Translations under genes and position numbers: made by a program
The notes under the pieces: generated by a model
What the model was told of the DNA's origin: nothing
The model's database searches: none
The model's input: only the letters and a program-made list of their open reading frames with translations
Assembly (NCBI GenBank): GCA_030027265.1
Contig: JASENG010000029.1
Location: 1 to 34,406 of the forward strand
Source: Lysinibacillus fusiformis
GTDB taxonomy: Bacteria; Bacillota; Bacilli; Bacillales_A; Planococcaceae
Direction: 5' to 3'
DNA: 34,406 bases
Shown here: piece after piece, positions 15,872-23,877 of the stretch
Numbering within the stretch: position 1 is the stretch's first letter
Layout: each line of letters opens with the position of its first letter

Positions 15872-15942
15872 ATTCCAGTAAATGGCCCTTTAATGAAAAA
15901 AGGGCTGATCCTTCTTACAGAATCGCACCCGATTGTCGAATA
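15872..15942 (-). repeat. Dispersed hairpin element, copy R11 (GAT-type inner stem)
   Basis: Left arm ATTCCAGTAAATGGCCC, TTTAATGAAAAA, inner stem CTGATCCTTCTTACAGAATCG, right arm CCCGATTGTCGAATAA. The inner stem resembles R14 and R22. It lies 105 nt past the stop of the 16048 gene; the rest of 15776-16047 shows nothing. Confidence 0.8.
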
Positions 15943-16047
15943 ACTTTATCTAGTATATGATGTCCAAATTCTATACATATCTTTACTATCTACCTCAATC
16001 TTATCTCTTGCATTGCAGCATTTACATTCGTGTATCTCGCCCATTTT

Positions 16048-16770
16048 TTATGAGATATTAAAAAACTTTACAATATATATTATAAAAGCAACTACTAATA
16101 ATACAGGCATAGCTTGCTGTGGTAATAGCAGTTCGATTTTGCGTCTATATACAAATGCCACAATGAAGATAATGAGTACTAAATACAGCAAAAAGCCTCC
16201 CTCTGCGATGATAGGCTTTGCAGGTGCAAGAAATAAAATCGTAAAAGCCATTAAGAAAAAAACAACACGTCCTACAATTTGTGTTGCACGTAGGGATTTC
16301 TTTGCCGCAAGTATTAAAAATGACATTGAAATGACGATGCCACCAATTACCCCTCCTGGAATAATAGTATGTTCCATTTGCATCGCAATGTATAGCGTCA
16401 CGAATAATACAGCCGCTGTTAATGCATCTACTACCATCCTATTTGTGCGATAAACATAAAGGCATATTAGTAGACAAAGTAGCATCCCTATCAAAACCAA
16501 CGCATTCAGCGTTTCTTGAAAAATTAAAATATCACCAATCGTTAATAATGCATACCATGTGATAACAACAAATAGCCATTTATGTATAGATTCAAACTCT
16601 GTTTGCTGCACTAGCTTTCCCCATCCAAGTGTAAAGACAATATAAATAAGACCTGTTAAAGCCGCCATATAGACATCCCGAATTATCTGTTCTTCTGGTT
16701 CAAACATTGTAAGCGTCAATAAAATAATTGTACCTATATATGTAAGCATCAATCCTAAGGTTTTCTTCAT
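16048..16770 (-). CDS. Eight-helix membrane protein, unknown function
   Basis: 240 residues from ATG 16770 (MKKTLGLMLTYIGTII), chosen because AGGAGG lies 7 nt upstream. The two earlier in-frame ATG codons have no site. Hydrophobic segments cover nearly the whole chain; short charged loops contain EPEEQIIRD and AAKKSLRATQ. I see no transporter signature or catalytic motif and do not recognise a family. It is monocistronic, flanked by hairpin copies R11 and R12. Confidence 0.78.
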   Translation of the reverse strand: MKKTLGLMLTYIGTIILLTLTMFEPEEQIIRDVYMAALTGLIYIVFTLGWGKLVQQTEFESIHKWLFVVITWYALLTIGDILIFQETLNALVLIGMLLCLLICLYVYRTNRMVVDALTAAVLFVTLYIAMQMEHTIIPGGVIGGIVISMSFLILAAKKSLRATQIVGRVVFFLMAFTILFLAPAKPIIAEGGFLLYLVLIIFIVAFVYRRKIELLLPQQAMPVLLVVAFIIYIVKFFNIS

Positions 16771-16900
16771 ACCGATTCCTCCTATCACCATCATTATGTC
16801 ACAATAACTTTAGGGAAAATAGATATTTTTTCCATTTCCGTTTTGCTTAGGTAAGATTCAATTATGAGCTTCACGTTTAATCATTTTACAGAAGAATGTT

Positions 16901-16972
16901 ATTCAATAATATGGGCCTATTGCCGAGGATGGCACATTTCTTATTAAAGAAACGTACCGAAATTGTGGAATA
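16901..16972 (-). repeat. Dispersed hairpin element, copy R12
   Basis: Left arm ATTCAATAATATGGGCC, inner stem GGCACATTTCTT / AAGAAACGTACC, right arm AATTGTGGAATAA. Ends 2 nt from the stop of the SRPBCC gene. Confidence 0.8.
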
Positions 16973-16974
16973 AG

Positions 16975-17430
16975 TTATTCATTAGTTTCCGCAATCTTTT
17001 TTAATTCTTTTGCTCGGCCAATAATAAAACTTTCCATATACCTAGCCAAAAACAATTTATCAGCAATTATCCCCAATGGACCAAATGGTGACTTATACTC
17101 AAATATATCAATCATTAAAGTACCACCACCTTTTTCTACAAATCGATGTGTATGGGTAAAGGATTTAAACGCCCCTTTCACCATAATGTCCACAAATTCT
17201 GTTGGTTGCTGCATATGGATTACTTTTGCCGTTAGTCTTTGTTTAATGCCAAAGTGAGTAGCTTCCCAAGTAACCGTATCGCCCTCTCTTAATAAGCCCT
17301 GTGTAACACCATCAACAGCTTTTTCATTCGGTTCAGCAGTAGTTTTAATATGAATATCGACGTTTCTTGCAAGGTCAAAACATACTTCTATAGGTGCTTT
17401 CACAAATTGCATGTGTTTAATAATCGGCAT
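16975..17430 (-). CDS. SRPBCC-family (START-like) ligand-binding protein
   Basis: 151 residues, cytoplasmic. The START/Bet v 1-like pattern is clear: an N-terminal strand HMQFVKAPIEVCFDLARNVD, a central GDTVTWEATHFGIKQRLTAK, a strand with THTHRFVEKGGGTLMIDIFE, and the long C-terminal helix ending GRAKELKKIAE. This is the CDP-like/cyclase-dehydrase branch, which binds hydrophobic ligands; no catalytic residue is evident. The ATG has AAAGGAG 7 nt upstream. Hairpin copy R12 sits directly after the stop. The physiological ligand cannot be inferred. Confidence 0.88.
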   Translation of the reverse strand: MPIIKHMQFVKAPIEVCFDLARNVDIHIKTTAEPNEKAVDGVTQGLLREGDTVTWEATHFGIKQRLTAKVIHMQQPTEFVDIMVKGAFKSFTHTHRFVEKGGGTLMIDIFEYKSPFGPLGIIADKLFLARYMESFIIGRAKELKKIAETNE

Positions 17431-17476
17431 TGTTATTCTCCTTTAAAAAACAAACCTTTACTTAAAAATAATCCAT

Positions 17477-17861
17477 TCAATTTGACGGTACTCTATCAAT
17501 TATTACTTGATTTTCATGTCCATGTACAATTGTTGGTAAATCTTCGTCTGTTTTATTATAAGTAATATTTTCATTAACTTTTAGCTGAATGGAAAAGGTA
17601 GAGCTTTTCCTCATCTTACCTTATAAAAAAAGCATCATCAGAGTCTCTATGTTCTCCTGGCCCTTCTGGAACGTGAGTGTGTGCAATACCATTTATAGCT
17701 AAAACCTCATCCTGAACAAGCCATACGCTATTATTTGTAGCACCGCCACTTTCGTTTTCTGGAACGACGCTCCGATCGTTTGAACGAACTTTGATTCCGT
17801 GCTGAACGACCAGATACTGTATGCTATGTATAGAGCAAAAGTGAATCTGATAGGAGCATCC
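17477..17861 (-). pseudogene. Decayed gene for an unknown protein
   Basis: The minus strand carries an open stretch without a start: VRSNDRSVVPENESGGATNN, then WLVQDEVLAINGIAHTHVPE and GPGEHRDSDDAFFIR, a TAA, then DEEKLYLFHSAK, and after a one-base shift in an A-run (CTAAAAGTT) VNENITYNKTDEDLPTIVHG and HENQVIIDRVPSN with a stop at 17477. The pieces read as one protein end interrupted by one nonsense and one frameshift mutation. The family is not recognised. It fills most of the otherwise empty 17431-17943 gap. Confidence 0.6.
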
Positions 17862-17943
17862 TTATCTCTCCTTAAGGACCTCCCCCATTTTCATATAGAT
17901 GAATTGCATTTACAAAAGTTTCAATCTTCGTTTATTTTTCTAG

Positions 17944-17969
17944 TGAAACTTTTCCTACTATTTTCCGTA
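17944..17969 (+). promoter_or_regulatory. Sigma-W-like promoter of ydbS-ydbT
   Basis: TGAAAC (17944-17949), 16-bp spacer beginning TTTT, CGTAAA (CGTA at 17966-17969). This matches the ECF sigma-W pattern TGAAAC-N16-CGTA and lies about 45 nt before the ydbS start. B. subtilis ydbST belongs to the sigma-W regulon. Confidence 0.8.
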
Positions 17970-18015
17970 AATTGTAATAGAATGAGCAATTCCCAACATA
18001 AAGGAGTGAACAGAA

Positions 18016-18504
18016 ATGGAAGTACAATATCAGCATATCGCGCCAGCAGCGATTAAGGTACGTAATTTAAATGAGCTTATTACATCGCTCATCGGCTTTG
18101 TCGTTTTAGCTGGGCTTTATTTTTGCACAGATTATTTTAACTGGTGGAGCTGGTTGCAATATGTTTGGATCGGCCTGATTGTCCTCAATGTTTTCGGTAT
18201 TCCGTGGACCTATTTCGTAAGCTCGCCAATATACTATAAAACTTTCCGGTACGGGCTAACAGATGATTTTATATACATAAAAAGCGGGATTTGGACACGC
18301 GAGGAAATCGTTGTGCCGATGACGAAAATTCAATCAATTGAGCTGACGCAAGGCATCATAATGCGTAAATATGGCGTGCGCTCAATCGAAGTTAAAACGA
18401 TGCAAGGTGGCGTTACCATTCCTCATATTGTGGAAGATGTGGCAATAAAGCTCCGCGATGATATTTCGAAGCTCGCCCGTTTAAAGGAGCTTGATGAAGT
18501 ATGA
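18016..18504 (+). CDS. ydbS: YdbS-like PH-domain membrane protein
   Basis: 162 residues. Two membrane helices (about 20-40 and 48-70), then a bacterial PH (bPH2, formerly DUF304) domain: YGLTDDFIYIKSGIWTREEI, VVPMTKIQSIELTQGIIMRK, YGVRSIEVKTMQGG. The ATG has AAGGAG 8 nt upstream. It overlaps the next gene by ATGA, the same order as B. subtilis ydbS-ydbT. In B. subtilis that pair is part of the sigma-W cell-envelope stress regulon and protects against antimicrobial peptides made by a relative; I infer the same kind of envelope defence here, supported by the sigma-W-like promoter. Confidence 0.93.
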   Translation: MEVQYQHIAPAAIKVRNLNELITSLIGFVVLAGLYFCTDYFNWWSWLQYVWIGLIVLNVFGIPWTYFVSSPIYYKTFRYGLTDDFIYIKSGIWTREEIVVPMTKIQSIELTQGIIMRKYGVRSIEVKTMQGGVTIPHIVEDVAIKLRDDISKLARLKELDEV

Positions 18505-19997
18505 CGTTTCGCTATTCCAAGCTTAAAATGTTCTATGACCTGCTAGACTTGGTCAAAAGCAATCTGTTTATTCTTTTTATCTTATTCATCCTAAATGCGG
18601 GTAGTGATTCTACATTCATGAATATCGTACAATGGGGTGCGATTGCGATGTTAGGATTTGGTTTACTGCTAAAAATTAAGGAGACATTATTCACGAAGGT
18701 TGAATTTGAGGAGGATGGTATCCACATGCATACTGGCCTCTTTTCTAAATCAGAGCAATTTATACCGCGTGAAAAATTTGAGAATGTGCAAACGAGTGCC
18801 AATGTCTTGCAACGTTTATTTGGCGTTCAAGCAATCACAATGGAAACCGGCGAAGCGACGAGCGATGTGGCATTGAAATTCGTAAGAAAAGCGGATTGCA
18901 GCAAGATGGAGGATTATATTTTACGAAGAGGGAAACGTGAGCCGCATGGTGAGGAAGCAAAGACTGAACCTGAACGTCAAATCCTTTTCACCCCTACTAT
19001 CCCAAATATTTTGAAGGCTGCGCTTATGTCCTTTAGTTTTTTAGCCATTATTCCAATTGGCTTTAATATCTGGTCAGATGTACGTCCAGAGAAACATGTT
19101 GATGTAGATGAGGTTGCATCGCAACTCCCAGGATGGCTAATCATCTTGCTAGTCTCGCTTGCCGTATTACTGGCTATCGGCATCGGCGTCTTTAAAACGT
19201 TTAATAGCTACTATCAATATACGATTTCAATGGACAATGAGCGCCTTTTTGTACAAAAAGGCTGGCTTTCCAAACAGAGCTTATCCATTCGTAAGGATAA
19301 AGTACAAGCGGTCATTTATAAACAAAGTGGCTATCAAAAGATGCTCGGTGTTACAACAATTAAGCTTATTTCAACGGGTGAAATCCTGTCGAGTGATGAC
19401 CAGCAAATTAATGAATTTTTCCCGTACTTACCAACGAAAAAAGCACACGAATTAATAGCGGTTATGCTACCACAATATCAGCAGTCTAACATGACGCATC
19501 ATGCTTCCGCTAAAGCAAAAATGTTAATTTGGCTACGCCCACCATTTTTTGCTGCCATCGTTGCTGTCATTGGATTTTGGAAACCGATATTCTTCGTATT
19601 TGGCGCAATTGTCTTTATACTTACTTATATCAGTCGCATTTTACAATACCGCAATACCGCGTTTAAGTTAGGAGATACGCATGTACAGCTTCGCACCGGT
19701 GGCTTTACGGTGGAAACACTCGTAAAGAAACGCGCAAAGGTGCTTGAATTGAAATTTGAACGCTCATTACTTCAGCGAATGCGTGGTGTCATGAGTGTAA
19801 ATGTAACGAATCGTGCACACCCGATTCATGTAACAACATTATTAGATATCGAACCTGCCCTACAGCCGATGATCACGACTTGGTTTGAGGCGCGCACTAA
19901 CGATGTTGCGATTGATCCACGTTCACAGGACGGTTCTTTAAAGCAAGATGCCATTGCGCTCTTGCTTCGTGCATTGAAGTTGAAAACAGATAAATAA
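18501..19997 (+). CDS. ydbT: YdbT-like protein with repeated PH domains
   Basis: 498 residues. Three bPH2 units, each after a pair of membrane helices: about 60-140 (EEDGIHMHTGLFSKSEQFIP), 240-310 (YTISMDNERLFVQKGWLSKQ) and 380-470 (FKLGDTHVQLRTGGFTVETL). Each unit keeps the pattern of a glycine-containing turn, then an R/K-x-K-V-Q-like strand. It is the downstream partner of ydbS, overlapping its stop by 4 nt. The pair probably forms a membrane complex with PH domains on one face. A terminator follows directly. Confidence 0.93.
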   Translation: MTFRYSKLKMFYDLLDLVKSNLFILFILFILNAGSDSTFMNIVQWGAIAMLGFGLLLKIKETLFTKVEFEEDGIHMHTGLFSKSEQFIPREKFENVQTSANVLQRLFGVQAITMETGEATSDVALKFVRKADCSKMEDYILRRGKREPHGEEAKTEPERQILFTPTIPNILKAALMSFSFLAIIPIGFNIWSDVRPEKHVDVDEVASQLPGWLIILLVSLAVLLAIGIGVFKTFNSYYQYTISMDNERLFVQKGWLSKQSLSIRKDKVQAVIYKQSGYQKMLGVTTIKLISTGEILSSDDQQINEFFPYLPTKKAHELIAVMLPQYQQSNMTHHASAKAKMLIWLRPPFFAAIVAVIGFWKPIFFVFGAIVFILTYISRILQYRNTAFKLGDTHVQLRTGGFTVETLVKKRAKVLELKFERSLLQRMRGVMSVNVTNRAHPIHVTTLLDIEPALQPMITTWFEARTNDVAIDPRSQDGSLKQDAIALLLRALKLKTDK

Positions 19998-20003
19998 CGT
20001 GCC

Positions 20004-20037
20004 AGCAGCATATTAAATTATGCTGCTTTATTTTGTT
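20004..20037 (+). terminator. Intrinsic terminator of ydbS-ydbT
   Basis: Perfect 9-bp stem AGCAGCATA / TATGCTGCT with loop TTAAAT, followed by TTATTTTG. It starts 6 nt after the stop. Confidence 0.9.
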
Positions 20038-20052
20038 ATGAAACATACAGAT

Positions 20053-20122
20053 ATTCAACAATGGTCCTTTAAGGTAATATGAGCACATTTCTTTTTCAAG
20101 AATTGCACCCTATTTTTGGAAC
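20053..20122 (-). repeat. Dispersed hairpin element, copy R13
   Basis: Left arm ATTCAACAATGGTCC, TTTAAGGTAATATG, inner stem GCACATTTCTT / AAGAATTGCACC, right arm TATTTTTGGAACA. Its right edge lies at the point where the reading frame of the next remnant stops making sense. Confidence 0.8.
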
Positions 20123-20129
20123 ACTTAAG

Positions 20130-20385
20130 ATAAGTCAGTGTTAACATTTCAGATGAAATATCTTCATACTCTTTTACTTCAACACAAACCCAATACCCAT
20201 CTTCTTCAGCCGTTTGGTTCTCGACTACAAATACACCATATTGTAGTAACGGAACGGATTAACCACCTGTTTAATTAAATTGATACGTTCACTTAAATTT
20301 ATGGAGGCTTTTGGGATTTCTGCTCTGTATTGGTCACCAGAACACAATACTCTAAAAACGGTATATATATATTCTATGCAAAAAT
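20130..20385 (-). pseudogene. Remnant of a GyrI-like/effector-binding-domain protein (tentative)
   Basis: Minus strand, no start: TVFRVLCSGDQYRAEIPKAS, INLSERINLIKQVVNPFRYY, then a shift of frame, YGVFVVENQTAEEDGYWVCV, EVKEYEDISSEMLTLTY. The second part resembles the YGV...GYWVCVEV...YEDIPxEMVTL core of GyrI-like effector-binding domains linked to AraC/MerR regulators. The homology-like part ends where hairpin copy R13 begins, so 5' and 3' ends and the frame are all lost. Family assignment is from memory of the motif and uncertain. Confidence 0.55.
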
Positions 20386-20497
20386 TGAAAATTTAAATTA
20401 GTGATCAAAATAGCAAAAATAACTATTAAAGAACTTAATGAAATTAAATTAGTAGACGGGTGATTATAAACGAAAGGTTCTACATTTCAAAGCAAAT

Positions 20498-20534
20498 AAA
20501 AAAACCACTTTGTTCGTTCAAAATGGATTTTTTC
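20498..20534. terminator. Bidirectional terminator-like hairpin
   Basis: AAAAAACCACTTTG / CAAAATGGATTTTTT with one mismatch and loop TTCGTT; A-run and T-run on the two sides. It lies downstream of the DUF3885 gene on the minus strand. The rest of 20386-20633 holds only a 20-codon plus-strand remnant from 20401 that resembles the start of a GNAT acetyltransferase, too short to call. Confidence 0.6.
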
Positions 20535-20633
20535 TAGTATATTAATTTGCTCTTTATTACCTCAGCTGTTCCACAATCGTGCCCGCGCTTCTAAATTTAA
20601 TAAGTCAAAATAAGTGATTATAAGTCGAAAAGA

Positions 20634-21266
20634 TTAAGATTTGCTCTGCATTTCCCAGCCACTAAAAGTTTCAAGTAGTCTAACATGTAATTCTTGATCA
20701 GCGTTTATAATTTCACAGCCTCTATCATCATATAGATGGAAAATACACTTCGTATTAACATTAATTAAGAAAACATCCGGGGCATAGAGGCAATGGTTTT
20801 TTCTTAATCGAGGTTGTAGATGTTGGAAATCCTCATGAATTATTGTTTTCAAAAGGTGTTCTAACTTTAATTCCGATACTTTACAGAACAATATTATTTG
20901 TTGAACAAACAAATTATCTTCATCAAATTGCCATTGGAACTCTTGTAAGTGTAAGGAATATTTTAATTTCTGTTCTTTTACATAACGTTTGAAAAAGTTA
21001 GGATATACGACTTTGCTTGTTTCATCTGGATATGAATTAACCACCACTAGAACGTCATCCGTTTTCTTGAAAAGTAAAGGAACAATATCAGATAATACCT
21101 GTTTATACACCGTATGAAACATATCCATGTTAAGACAATTATTATCTTTAAACTGATAAATGTCATTTCCTAACTCAAGATGTATCCCCATATTCCATTG
21201 ATGATAAAAATCTGGAGTTAAAGAAAGGCCATTATAATGTTTGTCCATAATTCCTCTTAGTTCCAT
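20634..21266 (-). CDS. DUF3885 protein, probable immunity-type or accessory protein
   Basis: 210 residues, soluble. The DUF3885 pattern is visible: an N-terminal DFYHQWNMGIHLELG, a central VLVVVNSYPDETSK, and the C-terminal signature VFLINVNTKCIFHLYDDRGC followed by a helix. The C-terminal motif (N-x-x-x-x-x-IFHLYDDRGC) is the strongest mark of the family. The role is unknown; DUF3885 genes often occur in accessory regions near toxin or immunity genes, and here the gene sits just downstream of a toxin-like remnant on the same strand. A GGCGGA site lies 5 nt before the ATG. Confidence 0.85.
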   Translation of the reverse strand: MELRGIMDKHYNGLSLTPDFYHQWNMGIHLELGNDIYQFKDNNCLNMDMFHTVYKQVLSDIVPLLFKKTDDVLVVVNSYPDETSKVVYPNFFKRYVKEQKLKYSLHLQEFQWQFDEDNLFVQQIILFCKVSELKLEHLLKTIIHEDFQHLQPRLRKNHCLYAPDVFLINVNTKCIFHLYDDRGCEIINADQELHVRLLETFSGWEMQSKS

Positions 21267-21294
21267 ATATATCCGCCTTTTTTCTGCTACTGTC

Positions 21295-21739
21295 TTATTT
21301 ATCTATAACATTACCATTTTTATCGAGAGAGGCTGTTCTTTCACCAGCGCTTTTTTCTCACCGTTGGATCCTAAGTGACCTTCTGTATCTTTTTCAAGAC
21401 GCCCATTCCCATTAGTAAATGGTCCATTGGAAGTTATTTCTTTAGCAGTTTTCCATATTTATTTTTAAACTTTCTTAAATCAACCTTCATATCTCCTGAT
21501 TTTAAACTATTTGGAATATCATCAGCTGCATCCTCAGCAGCTTTTTTCGCGAAGAATGTTGATACTTGGCTATAAAGCCAAGAAACAGCTGCAATTGTAA
21601 CGCCACCAACTACAAGTGCTCCAGTTACTGTTAATGCAATTTGTGCAATTCCAGGAAAAACATAGACATCTGCAGCACCAACAGCGTCTGGATGATAAGG
21701 GTCAAGATAAGATTCAGGTATGTAAATAATTTCATCGAC
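21295..21739 (-). pseudogene. Decayed toxin-like C-terminal region
   Basis: Minus strand without a start: EIIYIPESYLDPYHPDAVGA, ADVYVFPGIAQIALTVTGAL, VVGGVTIAAVSWLYSQVSTF (one membrane-like segment), FAKKAAEDAADDIPNSLKSG, DMKVDLRKFKNKYGK. A lost A in GGAAAAC causes an early stop; one frame over it continues TAKEITSNGPFTNGNGRLEK, DTEGHLGSNGEKK, and in the third frame SAGERTASLDKNGNVIDK to 21295. A hydrophobic pre-toxin segment followed by GHxGS and ASLDKNG resembles the ends of some polymorphic toxins (SAR2788-like, from memory). At least two frameshifts; not functional. It accounts for the gap between the DUF3885 and VOC genes. Confidence 0.6.
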
Positions 21740-21784
21740 TCACCTAGATGTGAGCATATTTATCCATATTATTTTGAAGCTATT

Positions 21785-21851
21785 TTCAATTAAATGGCCC
21801 TATACAGAAAAACGCGATCTTCTTATTGAAGAATCGCGCCCGATTGTTGAA
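21785..21851 (-). repeat. Dispersed hairpin element, copy R14 (GAT-type inner stem)
   Basis: Left arm TTTCAATTAAATGGCCC; perfect inner stem GCGATTCTTC-like (CGCGATCTTCTTATTGAAGA then ATCGCG), right arm CCCGATTGTTGAA. Compared with R5 the AATT core is replaced by GATC/GAT on both arms with pairing kept. Ends 13 nt from the stop of the VOC gene. Confidence 0.88.
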
Positions 21852-21864
21852 GAACGTTTTTCAC

Positions 21865-22260
21865 CTAAAGTCCCTGGCCTAAAATAGTTTTAACACGATC
21901 ATCTTCTTCTTTCTTATCCAAATACTCAAAGAAACCTAGTTGATTCCCCCATGGGTCAGTAAAAGATCCCCATTTAGCAGTGACTTCTTCACGAGAAAAT
22001 ATCTCAAATTTCTCAATTCCTAACTCTTTTACAAGTCTATCCCTCTCAGCAATGATATTAGTAACTCCTAAACGTAAAGGTCCACTACCTTCAGAAGGCG
22101 TTCCTTCTGCAACTTGCAACCAAAAACCAGGTATGATTTCCCATTCGACGAATCCATCATGTGGGATAAAATCAGGCTTTTTATTTAGTAACATTTCATA
22201 CCATTTATGTCCTTGTTGAATATCAGTAACACGGACTTGATAAGTTATTTCAAAAATCAT
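21865..22260 (-). CDS. VOC-superfamily (glyoxalase-fold) protein
   Basis: 131 residues. Paired beta-alpha-beta-beta-beta units: ITYQVRVTDIQQGHKWYEML in the first, then RLVKELGIEKFEIFSREEVT and GSFTDPWGNQLGFFEY in the second, whose DPWGNxxGFFE is the classic metal-site strand of the VOC fold (Glu at the end). Members include glyoxalases, dioxygenases and bleomycin/fosfomycin resistance proteins; the substrate is not predictable. GGGAGGG lies 6 nt before the ATG. It is monocistronic with R14 directly downstream. Confidence 0.88.
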   Translation of the reverse strand: MIFEITYQVRVTDIQQGHKWYEMLLNKKPDFIPHDGFVEWEIIPGFWLQVAEGTPSEGSGPLRLGVTNIIAERDRLVKELGIEKFEIFSREEVTAKWGSFTDPWGNQLGFFEYLDKKEEDDRVKTILGQGL

Positions 22261-22350
22261 TTATTTCCCTCCCAGAATTGTATATCCATAAATTCTAGAA
22301 TGAGAGAAATACTCCTTCTTTACATGGGTGTCTTATTTCACTAAAAATCT

Positions 22351-22403
22351 AATTTAAAGAGGCCCTTACCTTTTTTCCAGAAAAGCGTCCGATTGTTAAA
22401 TAA
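22351..22403 (-). repeat. Dispersed hairpin element, copy R15 (shortened)
   Basis: Left arm AATTTAAAGAGGCCC, then an abbreviated inner hairpin CTTTTTTCCAGAAAAGCG, right arm TCCGATTGTTAAATAA. About 15 bp of the left inner side seen in other copies is missing. It lies 37 nt past the grpB-like stop. Confidence 0.7.
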
Positions 22404-22440
22404 ATTATAAGGTAGTATTCCAATTAATACTTTTTCAAGT

Positions 22441-22959
22441 TTACGTCTTGCTTTGATACCAAAATATTGCTTTTCGTTCAATCTCCATGGCTAGCTGTTC
22501 CTTGCCTTTGATATATGATTCAATGTCGTAAGGAAATAGTTGCGAAAGATATTCTTTTAAATCTCCATACTTTTTGGCGACATCTGGATGTGCTCGCAAG
22601 TAATCACGAAATGCTAAATGACGTTCAATTTCGGAATTACCTAATTGATAAATGTGGACATGGTGGGTTCGATTATCTCCACCTTTTTGGAAGTATCGAC
22701 GTTGAGAAATCCCGTTTTCTCCTTTTGGCTTATAACCAATTTCGATCATTGATATGTTAAACTTATCGATTCGATTTATGTCTTTAACCACAGGCATAAT
22801 ATCAATGATAGGCTTTGCTTTTAGACCGTTTACGGATGTACTGCCAATGTGGTGAATATCAATGATTTCTAAACCGAGTATCTTATGTAGTATATTAGCT
22901 TCTTCTTCAAACATTGAAAGCCATTGCTTGTTATATGGCTTCACTTCAACTTTTCTCAC
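22441..22959 (-). CDS. GrpB-family protein (UPF0157)
   Basis: 172 residues from GTG 22959 (MRKVEVKPYNKQWLSMFEEE), because GGGGAGG lies 6 nt upstream; the TTG used by the longer frame overlaps that site. The family signature HHIGSTSVNGLKAKPIIDIM is at about residues 36-55, followed by NRTHHVHIYQLGNSEIERHL and LAFRDYLRAHPDVAKKYGDL. GrpB proteins have a nucleotidyltransferase-like fold; no reaction is established. In related bacteria some are fused to dephospho-CoA kinase. It is monocistronic. Confidence 0.93.
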   Translation of the reverse strand: MRKVEVKPYNKQWLSMFEEEANILHKILGLEIIDIHHIGSTSVNGLKAKPIIDIMPVVKDINRIDKFNISMIEIGYKPKGENGISQRRYFQKGGDNRTHHVHIYQLGNSEIERHLAFRDYLRAHPDVAKKYGDLKEYLSQLFPYDIESYIKGKEQLAMEIERKAIFWYQSKT

Positions 22960-23018
22960 TTTGAGCCTCCCCAATTGTTTATTAAGATTCGTTTCGCATT
23001 CCCAAGCTTCTTACTAAT

Positions 23019-23075
23019 TTCAAACATGGTAAATACGATTCGTTCCTCAAGAAATGCGCCCGCCCGATTATGGAA
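23019..23075 (-). repeat. Dispersed hairpin element, copy R16 (degenerate left half)
   Basis: CAAACATGGTAAATACGATT, weak inner stem, then GAAATGCGCCCGCCCGATTA and TGGAAGATC. A CCCG duplication (CGCCCGCCCGATT) lies at the inner-outer junction. It lies 46 nt past the stop of the nucleotidyltransferase-like gene. Confidence 0.65.
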
Positions 23076-23121
23076 GATCATTTATGTACTTTAATAAAAT
23101 CTACATTAGTTAAACATAATA

Positions 23122-23691
23122 TTAAATTAAAAATTGAATCCACTTATGTTCTGGTTCGTGCAGTTCAAGTGCATTTCGTAGCCATTGTCTCTTCTCTTTA
23201 TTAAGATAGTCCTTTATTGTGTGAAAATCCTGATGATCTTTTTCTCTTGTGTTCTTCGCTTTATATAAAAGTACAATTTCTGGATTTAGATAGGGGATAC
23301 CTGTTTCAGAATAACTCCAAACTGTATTAAGTGGGGAGGAAATTCTTAAATCTCTTCTGAATTCCCAATCACTATCATTTGTTTCATTTAGAAGAATTTC
23401 TATCTCATCTCCATTTAACTTATTAGCAGCATGTATTTCGTGAATAGGTAACTCTAAAAATTCATTTTCCCAATTATAGAATTCACCTTTTATCACCTTC
23501 TTAAAATCCCATTCTGTTAAATACGTTTTTAAATATAGTTGGTCTTTTCGGAATAAGGCAATCTCTAAATCTTTGTGTTCCCTTGTTTCTTTTCCTATAA
23601 AAAGGTCAATTGCCCACCCACCAGCAATGAACCACGTTTTATCAAATCTTGCCATAAGAGAAGTAACACTTTGACATTGTACAAATGACAT
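23122..23691 (-). CDS. Nucleotidyltransferase-fold protein, aminoglycoside 2''-adenylyltransferase type
   Basis: 189 residues. The N-terminal GGWAIDLFIGKETREHKD at 24-41 with Asp41-x-Glu43 is the nucleotidyltransferase motif in the form used by the aminoglycoside 2''-adenylyltransferase/Lnu-like family. The C-terminal half keeps the supporting pattern YLNPEIVLLYKAKNTREKDH followed by DF. Family members add AMP to antibiotics, but many chromosomal relatives have no known substrate; calling resistance would be overreach. An AGGGGGG site lies before the ATG. It is monocistronic, next to grpB, another protein of nucleotidyltransferase-like fold. Confidence 0.85.
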   Translation of the reverse strand: MSFVQCQSVTSLMARFDKTWFIAGGWAIDLFIGKETREHKDLEIALFRKDQLYLKTYLTEWDFKKVIKGEFYNWENEFLELPIHEIHAANKLNGDEIEILLNETNDSDWEFRRDLRISSPLNTVWSYSETGIPYLNPEIVLLYKAKNTREKDHQDFHTIKDYLNKEKRQWLRNALELHEPEHKWIQFLI

Positions 23692-23755
23692 ATATATCCC
23701 CCTAAAAAATTTGTCTCTTAATTAATTCTCGTTTATATATAAATTACCTCTTCTT

Positions 23756-23784
23756 TATTCAACAATCTGGCCCGATTCTTGAGT
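23756..23784 (-). repeat. Dispersed hairpin element, minimal copy R17 (outer arms only)
   Basis: TTCAACAATC (23758-23767), TGGCCC, GATTCTTGA (23774-23782). The outer arms are joined through the GGCCC junction with the whole inner hairpin absent, as after a precise internal deletion. Confidence 0.65.
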
Positions 23785-23877
23785 ATAGATAGTAATGCTT
23801 CATATTAATTGAAATTACCTTATTCACAGCATATCTTATTCAACTTTTATACTCTATTCTTGAGTGTAAAATATTGG

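Noticed and set aside
16013..16453. Plus-strand 146-codon frame
   Set aside because: Antisense to the eight-helix membrane protein; low-complexity composition and no start signal.
20401..20463. GNAT acetyltransferase start (IKIAKITIKELNEI)
   Set aside because: Only 20 codons before a stop, no ribosome binding site; too short to separate from chance.
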